DNA from: Vulcanimicrobiota bacterium
GTDB lineage: Bacteria > Vulcanimicrobiota > Vulcanimicrobiia > Vulcanimicrobiales > Vulcanimicrobiaceae
Assembly: GCA_003155175.1 (NCBI GenBank)
Contig: PMFP01000033.1
Coordinates: 1 to 15,678, forward strand
DNA: 15,678 nucleotides
Direction of reading: 5' to 3'
Position numbers and translations under genes: made by a program. Under the pieces are notes generated by a model. It was not told where the DNA came from. It did not search any database and saw only the letters and a list, made by a program, of their open reading frames with translations. Positions within the stretch are counted from its first letter, which is position 1; every line of letters begins with the position of its first letter. This document shows positions 1-6,849 of the stretch, piece by piece.

Positions 1-783
1 CCGGGATCGCTCGAAGCGTACACGCAAGAGGCGGGCAGGGCCGGGCGCGACGGACTGCCTTCGCGATGCATTCTCATTTACCGTATGAGCGACACGCGCG
101 TGCAGAACTACTTCCTGACCGGCAAGTATCCGGACATCGAAGAGGTGCAGCGCGTCTTCGGAACCATCGAAGTCTTCGGCGATCAGCGCGAAGGCGTTTC
201 GATGACCGACTTGCGCAAGATCTTGCAGCTCCCGCTCACCAAGTTGAAAGTCGTGCTCGCGCTGCTCAAGAAATCCGGGTACATCGAGCACGTCGGGCGC
301 TCGGCTTACGGGCTGACCGAAGCCGTTCGCAAACACCGCGAGCTCGTGCTCAGCCTGGCAAATTACGAAACAAAGAAGTCGTACGACCAGAGCAAACTTG
401 CCATGATGCTGCAGTATGCGGAAAGCTCGTCGTGCCGCCGCAAGTTCATCCTGAATTACTTCGGCGAGTCCTACGACGAAGCGCGCTGCGGCTCGTGCGA
501 CAACTGCCGCCAGGCGGCGGGCGTGCCCGCTCGCCCGTCTACCGAGGAAGCGCAGCCGGGCACGTTCAACATCTCGGACGTGGTCGTGCATCCCAAGTTC
601 GGCATCGGTTCGATCGAGCGTACCGAGCGAGATCTCGTCACCGTGCTCTTTCCGAGCCTCGGCTACAAGACGTTGCTGGCCAGCGCCGTGCAAGCGTTGG
701 AGCGCCCCCCCGTTCACCCCCTTGAAGAACGGGGCGGCGTGCCCCCCGTTCACCCCCACACCGAGCTCGCCGCCACGTCGTGA
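1..783 (+). CDS. recQ: RecQ-family ATP-dependent DNA helicase, C-terminal part (5' end outside window)
   Basis: Superfamily 2 DNA helicase of the RecQ family, acting in DNA repair and recombination. The reading frame is open from the first base, so the N-terminal helicase core is off the left edge and 260 residues remain. Helicase motif VI is visible at fragment residues 8-18 (TQEAGRAGRDG). A winged-helix-like segment follows at about 68-100 (VSMTDLRKIL, then LLKKSGYIE). The RecQ zinc site comes next, with Cys at 145, 163, 166 and 169 (SSCRRK, then CGSCDNC). After that, residues about 191-232 (DVVVHPKFGIGSIE) resemble the tudor-like C-terminal domain of UvrD/PcrA. No HRDC domain is seen. In classical RecQ the winged helix follows the zinc site; here such a segment precedes it. 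The last 25 residues are low-complexity and encoded by a repeat. The stop overlaps the next start. Confidence 0.88.
   Translation, partial: PGSLEAYTQEAGRAGRDGLPSRCILIYRMSDTRVQNYFLTGKYPDIEEVQRVFGTIEVFGDQREGVSMTDLRKILQLPLTKLKVVLALLKKSGYIEHVGRSAYGLTEAVRKHRELVLSLANYETKKSYDQSKLAMMLQYAESSSCRRKFILNYFGESYDEARCGSCDNCRQAAGVPARPSTEEAQPGTFNISDVVVHPKFGIGSIERTERDLVTVLFPSLGYKTLLASAVQALERPPVHPLEERGGVPPVHPHTELAATS
706..757. repeat. 16-bp direct repeat with an intervening inverted repeat in the recQ 3' end
   Basis: The 16-mer CCCCCCGTTCACCCCC occurs at 706-721 and again at 742-757, a 36-bp (12-codon) period, giving PPVHP twice in the RecQ tail. Between the copies, GAACGGGG at 727-734 is the exact reverse complement of CCCCGTTC in both copies (708-715 and 744-751). 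The transcript could therefore form either of two mutually exclusive 8-bp hairpins, 22 nt or more upstream of the next gene's GTG. It may be a small intergenic repeat that has become coding, or a regulatory structure. The sequence alone does not decide. Confidence 0.6.
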
Positions 784-2405
784 GGAGGCTGACGGCCCTG
801 GTCTTTGCCATGGCTGCACTAGCGCCGTTCGCGACCATCGCCCAAGCGCAAACGCCCCCCGCGCCGGCACCCGAGTCGACGCCGACCGAATCGCCGACGT
901 ATCTTCCGTCGACGCCTCCGCAAGCCACCGCGGCGCCCGCGACGCCGCCTCCAATCGTCGTTTCTCCCGAAGGCGGCAACGTCGCCGTCGGCGCCACGCA
1001 GGTACTGACCGTCGAGTCGGTCCTCGGCAACATCACCGTAACCGTCCACGACCCGTCGATCCTCGATGCGGCCGTGGACCAGAACGCGCGCACGATCACC
1101 CTGACGGGCAAGGCTCCCGGCACGACGGTGGTCACCATCACCGATTCGCGCGGACTCAGCCGCGACGTTCCGGTTCGCGTTGGGTATTACGCGGGCCAGA
1201 TCCGGCCGTCGATCACGGTCTTGATCACCGGCGATCCGTCGTCGCAAGACTTCGTTCGCAGTCAGGCGGTCGGCGCCATCAAGCGAGAAACCAGCGTGAG
1301 ACCGGGCGGCGAGGCGGTCGTCGGTACGGACGACATCCCGTTCGACGGGCGGCTGGACCAGGACCGCGTTGCGGAGTTTGACGTTCCGGTCCTTATCCAG
1401 GGCGAGAATCTCTTTAGCGTTACGGGCACCACGCACGTCCGCGTCGAGAACGTTGCCGTTCCCCGCATTTCACCAGCCTCGATGCTCGTAAGCGACTTTC
1501 CCGAACGCCTGACCGAAAACGGCGAGCTCTTTACCTCGGACCTGCCGCCCGAGCAGCCGGCGCGCTTTCTCTACTTTCACTACAATCCGCCCGGCCAGCC
1601 CGACCGGCGCATCGTCTTACATGCTCAGAACATGTCTTCCGGACCCGCGGTCGTGCAGTTCATTACCGGCAACGGCGGACCGTCGCCCAACGAGATGCAG
1701 GCCGGCCACGAATCCGCGCAACGCTTTCTCGAGCGTTTAGTGCAGAACGAGGGGCGATTGGTTACGATCGCGCCGAACTCGTCCAGCGTCGTCGCGCAAC
1801 AAGATCTGCCGCCCGGCCAGGTCGTCTGCGCGCTGTTGCAGTTGCGCGTGCTGTCGGGAGGCAACGTGCGCCTCACGCTCGACGCCGAGGACGCGCAGAG
1901 CGACCCGAACGACGGACCCGCAGCGAACGCGCCGCTACTGCAGGGGACCGCGCCTCACGCGCGCGGCAAGTACGGCATCCCGGAATTCCACTTCGCGGCG
2001 GTTTGGAATACGACGGGCGACTATCTGGAATTGCCCATCGGACAAATACCGCTTCCCAACCAACTCAAAGGCGAAGCGCTGGGAGGCGACTACGGCGTCT
2101 TGCAATCGTTTGTAGTGACGGTGCAGAACCCGACCAATTCCCCACAACCGATCGCGATCTACGAAAATCCGCGCGGCGGGTGGGCGACGGGAACGTACCT
2201 GATCGACGGCGCCGTCGTTCAGTCTCACCGCGTGCCGCCGTTTTCCCGCTACAAGATTCGCCAGTACGTCGTTCCGGCCAAGGGTTTCGTGCGAACGACC
2301 ATCGTGACGATGCCCGAGGGCGGATCGAGCTATCCGCTCCGCCTCATCTTTGCGCCGGACGACGGATCGGTCGCTCCCGGAGCCCCCGGTTCACCCATCT
2401 ACTAA
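780..2405 (+). CDS. Secreted protein of unknown function with an Ig-like N-terminal domain
   Basis: I do not recognise a characterised family. The 541-residue product begins with a signal peptide (MRRLTALVFAMAALAPF, cleavage likely after AQA near residue 23). A Pro/Thr-rich linker follows to about residue 58. Residues about 58-136 form a beta-rich segment (IVVSPEGGNVAVGA, then KAPGTTVVTITDSRG) like bacterial Ig-like or pilus/secretin N-terminal domains, which often end in a GxAPGTTxxxxxD pattern. The remaining 400 residues look beta-rich, with no membrane helix and no catalytic motif I can name, so a periplasmic or surface location is inferred. The GTG start at 780 overlaps the recQ TGA by 3 nt and lacks a Shine-Dalgarno sequence, which suggests coupled translation. 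ATG at 810 would cut the signal peptide. The 3' end overlaps the convergent glycosyltransferase gene by 15 nt. Confidence 0.8.
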   Translation: MRRLTALVFAMAALAPFATIAQAQTPPAPAPESTPTESPTYLPSTPPQATAAPATPPPIVVSPEGGNVAVGATQVLTVESVLGNITVTVHDPSILDAAVDQNARTITLTGKAPGTTVVTITDSRGLSRDVPVRVGYYAGQIRPSITVLITGDPSSQDFVRSQAVGAIKRETSVRPGGEAVVGTDDIPFDGRLDQDRVAEFDVPVLIQGENLFSVTGTTHVRVENVAVPRISPASMLVSDFPERLTENGELFTSDLPPEQPARFLYFHYNPPGQPDRRIVLHAQNMSSGPAVVQFITGNGGPSPNEMQAGHESAQRFLERLVQNEGRLVTIAPNSSSVVAQQDLPPGQVVCALLQLRVLSGGNVRLTLDAEDAQSDPNDGPAANAPLLQGTAPHARGKYGIPEFHFAAVWNTTGDYLELPIGQIPLPNQLKGEALGGDYGVLQSFVVTVQNPTNSPQPIAIYENPRGGWATGTYLIDGAVVQSHRVPPFSRYKIRQYVVPAKGFVRTTIVTMPEGGSSYPLRLIFAPDDGSVAPGAPGSPIY

Positions 2406-3431
2406 AGACGCGGTTACCGCGCGGTACGAGTTCAGGATGCGATCCACGCTCGTACTCCATCCCAGACGCGCGATCGCCCCGGCTCGCACCGAGGCGGCGC
2501 GCTCGTCGCACTCCCCGCCCAAAGCGCGCGACAGCGCCCGGCTCCACGCCGCGACGTCGTCGACCGGGAGAACCGGAGCGTCGCTCCGCGCGACCTCCGG
2601 CAGCGATCCGGCGTCGCTCGCGACGCACGGGGCGCCCGCGCACAACGCTTGAGCGAGCGCATAGCCGAAGCCTTCGTAACGCGACGGAACCGCGACGACC
2701 GCACACCGTGCGTACAGATCGAGCAGCGCTTCGCGCGAAACGTACCCGCGAAATTCGATCCGGCCGGAGACGCCGAGCGACGCGGCGAGCGCCTCGCACT
2801 CCTGCCGATACGGCGTAGACGGACCCACGGAGATCGCACGGGCATCCGGGAGCGACGGCAACGCGCGCACCACCAGTTCCAGATTCTTACGCCGCTCGAC
2901 GGTGCCGGGAACCAGAATCGTCCGCCCGTCGCCGGCTCCTCGAAGCAGACTGCAGAAATCCGCGGCCACGCCCGGATAGACGACGCTCACGCGCTCCTCG
3001 TTCAGGTCCGTCGCGGCATTCAACAACTGGGCGCGGGAGAATTCCGAATCGACGAAGACCGCCGCAGCCTCCCGGTAACGCGCCAGCGAGAAGCCGCCGA
3101 AGTACCGGCGGGCGTAGGATCGAGCGTGGCTTTGCGTTTGAAGCCAGGCGACGTCGTGAACCGTGACGACCACCGGCATCCCCGGCGAGGCGAGCGGCAT
3201 CGTCCCCGACGCGCAGTGGAGGAGTGCGGCGCCGGACGCGCGGGCGCGGCGAGGCAACGTCATCTGATCCCAGATCACGCGGCGGTCGAATCTCCAGGGA
3301 TCCGAACCGGGATCGCTCAGCTCGACGACGTCGACGCCGCGGTCGCGAAGGCCCGCGACCAAGCCCGTGACGTACTCGCCGATTCCGGTCGCCGTTCCAA
3401 CGGTCAACTGTGCGTCGACCGCGATCCTCAT
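2391..3431 (-). CDS. GT4-family glycosyltransferase
   Basis: Predicted GT-B fold retaining glycosyltransferase of family GT4, transferring a sugar from a nucleotide-sugar donor; cytoplasmic, without a signal peptide or membrane helix. It has 346 residues. Visible marks are the N-terminal acceptor-domain loop GIGEY (16-20) after MRIAVDAQ, VHDVAW with His92, the donor-domain ERRKN (179-183), and the signature region EGFGYALAQALCAGAPCVAS (253-272). The usual EX7E signature reads EX7Q here: Glu253 is present but the second Glu is Gln261. The ATG at 3431 gives a 4-nt ATGA overlap with the upstream TPR gene. The open frame extends further upstream, but that part is Arg-rich shadow sequence over the TPR gene. 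Its position after an LPS operon suggests a role in surface glycan synthesis; donor and acceptor cannot be read from the sequence. Confidence 0.9.
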   Translation of the reverse strand: MRIAVDAQLTVGTATGIGEYVTGLVAGLRDRGVDVVELSDPGSDPWRFDRRVIWDQMTLPRRARASGAALLHCASGTMPLASPGMPVVVTVHDVAWLQTQSHARSYARRYFGGFSLARYREAAAVFVDSEFSRAQLLNAATDLNEERVSVVYPGVAADFCSLLRGAGDGRTILVPGTVERRKNLELVVRALPSLPDARAISVGPSTPYRQECEALAASLGVSGRIEFRGYVSREALLDLYARCAVVAVPSRYEGFGYALAQALCAGAPCVASDAGSLPEVARSDAPVLPVDDVAAWSRALSRALGGECDERAASVRAGAIARLGWSTSVDRILNSYRAVTASLVDG

Positions 3432-4273
3432 TGCAGCTCGCGTTCCAAAACGCGGACCATCTGCGCTCGCGCATCGATTCCGCGCGCGCGCGCAAGATAG
3501 TTCTCGGCCTGGGCGCGGCGGCCGGCTCGCAACGCGACCAACCCCAGACCCGCGACCGCATCGGCACTGCCGGGATCTTGCTCGACCGTTTGGCGATAGA
3601 AAAGCCCGGCATCGGCGTCGTCGCCGTTCGAGTACGCTTGATTCGCTGCCGTAAGCCCGTACTTCGACGAAAACGGCGCGAGCGAATGCGCGAGCTCGTA
3701 GGATTGGAGCGCGCGAAGGTTCCACGCGCCGCGCACGGCCGGCGCCGCGCGCTCCGCTTCCCGGCTTGCGATGACGCCCATGCGCCAATCCGCTTCGGCA
3801 ACGGCGTCAGGATGCGTATTCAGGGCCGCGAGCCGATCGCGTAACCGCCGCTCCAAATCGAGCGCGGCCGCCGGGTCGCGCGCGCCGATCGCGTCGACGT
3901 GCATCTGGACTTCGTCGATGTCGGGCGCGGCAAAGAAGTATTCCAGCGCGAGAACCGGCTGCGCCCGGCGCTGCGCGACGCGCGCCAGGATTTCGTTACG
4001 CTCGGGACTGGCGGGCAGACGGGTCGCATAGCGCAGAGCCGCGGCGGGGTCGCCGCTCTCGAGCGCCGCGCGTGCCAAGGTCTCTTCGACGTACGGCGCG
4101 GGCGCTGCGCGATCCAGCGCTCGATAGACGGAAAGCGCCCATGCCGGCGACACGCGCCACGGAACCGAGCCAGGCTGTGCGGCAGCCCGCGCGGCAAAGG
4201 AGTCCGATGCGAGCTGAACGATGGCCAGGAACAGTATCAGCGCGGCGCAGGCGCAAGCCAGCACCACCGGCAT
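3428..4273 (-). CDS. Membrane-anchored TPR-like protein
   Basis: A 281-residue protein with one N-terminal hydrophobic helix (about residues 3-21, PVVLACACAALILFLAIVQ) and a long Ala/Arg-rich helical remainder of tetratricopeptide type. The clearest repeats are near 63-87 (EETLARAALESGDPAAALRY), 204-231 (KYGLTAANQAYSNGDDADAG) and 237-265 (ADAVAGLGLVALRAGRRAQA). TPR proteins scaffold other proteins; no enzymatic motif is seen. The helix probably anchors it in the inner membrane, but the side facing the TPR domain is not certain. ATG 4273 lies 26 nt after the barrel-protein stop, with only a weak ribosome site, and the frame upstream is shadow of that gene. The stop overlaps the glycosyltransferase start by 4 nt. 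It may assemble or export the glycan made by its neighbours, which is inference only. Confidence 0.8.
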   Translation of the reverse strand: MPVVLACACAALILFLAIVQLASDSFAARAAAQPGSVPWRVSPAWALSVYRALDRAAPAPYVEETLARAALESGDPAAALRYATRLPASPERNEILARVAQRRAQPVLALEYFFAAPDIDEVQMHVDAIGARDPAAALDLERRLRDRLAALNTHPDAVAEADWRMGVIASREAERAAPAVRGAWNLRALQSYELAHSLAPFSSKYGLTAANQAYSNGDDADAGLFYRQTVEQDPGSADAVAGLGLVALRAGRRAQAENYLARARGIDARAQMVRVLERELQ

Positions 4274-4299
4274 GATGCCGAAGCGCTTGTCTTGGAGGT

Positions 4300-5430
4300 T
4301 CAGAATTTTACGGTGTAGTTTACGGTGCCGGCGGTTTGCGTAAACGTATTGGACGGGATCACGTTGTCCTGATAGTGGTATTGGCGCGCGGAGATCGAAA
4401 GCGCGCCCGGCGTATGCGGGATCGCGAGCGTCAGCCCGGCGCCGTACGTCGCGGCCTGCGCGTCGATGCTTCCGAGGCCCGACGCACCGAGCAAGCGCTG
4501 ATTGTTGTACTGAACGTTGAACTGAATGCGCGGCGTGACCGGAACCGCCACCGCGGCGCGCATCGTCTGTTTGGTCACGTCGGCGAAGGCCGGAACTAGG
4601 ATCGGAGCCTCGCCACCCGAGGGCACTTGCCACGTCGCGTTGCCGCCGAAGTTCGAGGAGGCGAGCGGCACGGCGTCGTCACGCGTCAGGTGCTCGACGT
4701 CGCTCGACACGTCGAGGTTCACGTCGCGCTTACCGGCCTGAACGTTAAAATTGGCGCCCGCCGCCAACGCGTTGTCGCGAAGCGCGAGCGAAGGATCCTG
4801 GGCGGTCGCCCCGGAGACTCGTCCCGTAAAGCGCACGGGGCCGACGCGAACGGGAACGGCTAAGCTCGGGAGCACCGTTACCGAATTCGGGCCGAAGCTC
4901 CGGCCGAGCGCGTCGGTGGAGGAATCGAAGCCTTGGCCGCCGCCCAGAACCGGCGAAAACGAAACCAGTCCCGACGATCCGGCCGGCGCCGCATCGGACT
5001 TTACGTCGGCGGCGGAGGCGGACGGCGCGGACGCAAGCGCCGGAGCGGGGCCAGGCGCTTGATAGTAGTCGAGGCTGACCGGCTGCGTGGGCGTAGCTTG
5101 AATGGACGGCAGCGTAACGGCCTGCGGCGCCAACGCCGGAGAGGCGCCCGGCAACCCGGCTAGCGCGATTGCCCCGTCCGGATTGGTCAACGGGAGCGAC
5201 GGCATGCCCGCGGGCGACCGCTGCGGCATCGAAAATCCGAGAGCGTACTCGCGAAGCGGTGACTCGCTGACCTCCCTGCCCAGGACCGACGCGTACGCGT
5301 CGCCGCCGTCGGAGTTCTCGCCGAAGACGCGCAGGAAGATTTGATCCGAAATTTCGGACGCAATAGCCGGACGCGGGGCGAACGTGAAAAGCAGCCCCAA
5401 AACAATCAATGCCCCGACAAGACGGTTCAT
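4300..5430 (-). CDS. Predicted outer-membrane beta-barrel protein
   Basis: The 376-residue product has a signal peptide (MNRLVGALIVLGLLFTF, likely cleavage after AIA near residue 24). A low-complexity Ala/Pro/Ser-rich region of about 90-150 follows, and the C-terminal half shows alternating polar and hydrophobic residues typical of beta strands (for example IQFNVQYNNQRLLG, GALSISARQYHYQDN). It ends in VNYTVKF; a terminal aromatic residue is the usual barrel-assembly signal of outer-membrane proteins. No named family is recognised, so a porin-like or barrel-anchored surface protein is inferred. ATG at 5430 is chosen because AGGA at 5435-5438 stands 4 nt upstream; a TTG at 5433 would be too close. 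The N-terminal SDQIFLRVFGEN segment suggests a small periplasmic part before the barrel. It lies downstream of the ruvX stem-loop, so it may be transcribed partly separately from the LPS operon. Confidence 0.78.
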   Translation of the reverse strand: MNRLVGALIVLGLLFTFAPRPAIASEISDQIFLRVFGENSDGGDAYASVLGREVSESPLREYALGFSMPQRSPAGMPSLPLTNPDGAIALAGLPGASPALAPQAVTLPSIQATPTQPVSLDYYQAPGPAPALASAPSASAADVKSDAAPAGSSGLVSFSPVLGGGQGFDSSTDALGRSFGPNSVTVLPSLAVPVRVGPVRFTGRVSGATAQDPSLALRDNALAAGANFNVQAGKRDVNLDVSSDVEHLTRDDAVPLASSNFGGNATWQVPSGGEAPILVPAFADVTKQTMRAAVAVPVTPRIQFNVQYNNQRLLGASGLGSIDAQAATYGAGLTLAIPHTPGALSISARQYHYQDNVIPSNTFTQTAGTVNYTVKF

Positions 5431-5434
5431 CAAG

Positions 5435-5438
5435 TCCT
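5435..5438 (-). promoter_or_regulatory. Ribosome binding site (AGGA) of the barrel-protein gene
   Basis: On the minus strand AGGA precedes the ATG at 5430 by four bases. It supports that ATG over the in-frame TTG one codon earlier. Confidence 0.5.
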
Positions 5439-5449
5439 ACGCCGTCGGC

Positions 5450-5472
5450 AAAATAGGCGGACAAAGCCTATT
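5450..5472 (-). terminator. Stem-loop with T-run after ruvX, possible intrinsic terminator
   Basis: Read on the minus strand, AATAGGC (5472-5466) pairs perfectly with GCCTATT (5458-5452) around a 7-nt loop, followed by two more T, so that TATTTT ends the structure. The stem starts inside the ruvX stop codon. With only 3 G-C pairs and a short T-run it is a weak terminator at best. It may reduce rather than stop transcription into the barrel-protein gene. I see no convincing promoter in the 40-nt gap. Confidence 0.45.
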
Positions 5473-5887
5473 ACCCGGGGCGAGCTTCGAAGCCTCCATC
5501 CTGCAGGAACTTCCGGGCAATGAGGACGGCCGCGTAGTCGTCGATGGGCTCGGGCGGGAGCTGCATCCCGATAGGGATCAGGCGGCGCCAGCCGCGGGGC
5601 GGATGGTCCGCAAAATAGAGTTCGCGGGCGCGCAGGGTAGTTTCGCGCTCGTCGACGAGGTGAACCGGCGCTCCGATCGCGGCAAGGCAGTCGCGCAGGG
5701 CCTCGGAATTGGTCCCTCGTCCCAGCGCGACCGCAGAGATCGGCCCCGCTTTTGCCAGCGCCACGAGGCATCCGGCGAAGCCCTCGACGCCCTCAATGCC
5801 CTTGGACAATACGCGGCCGGTCGCGTCGAGCACCGCAAAACCCACCTTCCTCGTGCCCGGGTCCACCCCGAGCACGGTACGGCTCAT
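5471..5887 (-). CDS. ruvX: YqgF/RuvX-family RNase H-fold nuclease, cyanobacterial-type
   Basis: A 138-residue cytoplasmic RNase H-fold protein of the YqgF/RuvX family, which acts in pre-16S rRNA processing and has been proposed as a Holliday-junction resolvase. The N-terminus VLGVDPGTRKVGFAV carries the first catalytic Asp (D9). VDERETT (78-84) supplies Glu80 and PIDDYAAVL (114-122) the final Asp116/117, so the acidic triad is intact. The C-terminal half (RELYFADHPPRGWRRLIP, then LPPEPIDD) matches the form I recall from Cyanobacteria rather than the shorter proteobacterial YqgF. The length is normal for the family. ATG 5887 overlaps the DUF3084 stop by 4 nt, so it is the last gene of the tight LPS-export block. 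Nothing ties its function to LPS; it is probably a passenger in the operon. Confidence 0.85.
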   Translation of the reverse strand: MSRTVLGVDPGTRKVGFAVLDATGRVLSKGIEGVEGFAGCLVALAKAGPISAVALGRGTNSEALRDCLAAIGAPVHLVDERETTLRARELYFADHPPRGWRRLIPIGMQLPPEPIDDYAAVLIARKFLQDGGFEARPG

Positions 5888-6837
5888 TTCGCCTGCCCGG
5901 GCCGGACTTCGGCGAGCGCGATCACGATCGGTATCGCGCCGAGGTGCGGGTAGATGTCCTCCGCGGCGTAGGCCGTCATGATGAACTGGCCGGGCGCCGC
6001 GAGCATCTCCTGCATCTTGGGCAGCTCGGGCTCGAACTGCGTGGGCTGGACGTTGAGGAAATATTCCGGCATGTGCGCTTGGCGGGCGGCCGACGCGACG
6101 TCGGCCTCGAGCTCGCTCACCGCCTGCGTCACGCTGGCGTTGCTCTTACCGGGTATGACGAGCTGCGCGATCGGGTCGCCTTTCCCGAACTTGACCTCGT
6201 CCTGCGTCGCGCCCAGCTCGAAGTGCACCTCGTCGTTGGCGTACAGGTTCTGATCCGACGCCGCCACGATCATCACGTTGCCCTTGGAAAGGAGCGCCTG
6301 CATCTTTTCGTCGTTCGAGAAGCTTCGCAGCTTTGCCATCGCGTCGCTCGGAATGACGTACGGCTTGAGCTGCAAGCGCGGATAGTTTTGGTTGATGTAG
6401 TCGACCGCGCGCAGGTAGTAATCGTGTACGGCCTCCTCGTGCCGCTCTTGCGAATCCTTGGCGTACAACACCTGTCCGAACGGGACCATCAGCTCGCCGG
6501 TCGGCACGACCAGGCGGCCGCTGTTGACCTTGCGCTCGAGCGCCTGCTCCTGCGACTGGAGCTGCGCGATCTCTTCGTTGATGGATCGCAGCTTGAAAAA
6601 CGCCGTCTTGACCTCCGCGGAAAAGAGAATGGCTCCGATGGTCACGACCAGCGCGATCAACATTCCCGTCGCGATCGCGACGATCGTCGACGTGTACCGA
6701 GGCCGGATGCCGAAGAGCGTCAGGCGGCGACGGCCGACCTGGTGGCCGACGCGATCGCCGACGAACGCGATCGCGCCGGCGATCGCCATGATCAGCAAGA
6801 TGTTGCCCGCGCCGCGAACGAAGTCGACGAAATTCAC
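5884..6837 (-). CDS. DUF3084 inner-membrane protein
   Basis: A 317-residue protein of the DUF3084 family, whose function I do not know to be established. The family hallmark is clear at residues 27-53: GDRVGHQVGRRRLTLFG followed by IRPRYTSTIVA. Two membrane helices flank it (about 9-26 and 49-73), so the basic hallmark loop lies between them, probably in the cytoplasm. A coiled-coil stretch follows (about 75-106, AEVKTAFFKLRSINEEIAQL). A 210-residue soluble domain comes last, which topology would place in the periplasm. The GTG start at 6837 is 12 nt after the lptF/G stop, and its stop overlaps ruvX by 4 nt. Co-transcription directly behind lptB and lptF/G makes an envelope role plausible. 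The two helices, coiled coil and periplasmic domain would suit a partner or sensor of the export machine; that is inference. Confidence 0.85.
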   Translation of the reverse strand: MNFVDFVRGAGNILLIMAIAGAIAFVGDRVGHQVGRRRLTLFGIRPRYTSTIVAIATGMLIALVVTIGAILFSAEVKTAFFKLRSINEEIAQLQSQEQALERKVNSGRLVVPTGELMVPFGQVLYAKDSQERHEEAVHDYYLRAVDYINQNYPRLQLKPYVIPSDAMAKLRSFSNDEKMQALLSKGNVMIVAASDQNLYANDEVHFELGATQDEVKFGKGDPIAQLVIPGKSNASVTQAVSELEADVASAARQAHMPEYFLNVQPTQFEPELPKMQEMLAAPGQFIMTAYAAEDIYPHLGAIPIVIALAEVRPGQAK

Positions 6838-6849
6838 GATCGATGCGGC

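Noticed and set aside
2409..2421. Hairpin CGCGG-TTA-CCGCG between the convergent genes
   Set aside because: Only five base pairs, no T-run on either side, and inside the glycosyltransferase coding region. It is not convincing as a terminator.
3432..3788. N-terminal extension of the glycosyltransferase open frame
   Set aside because: It lies over the TPR gene in another frame and is Arg/Ala-rich without family similarity. ATG 3431 gives the canonical GT4 N-terminus.
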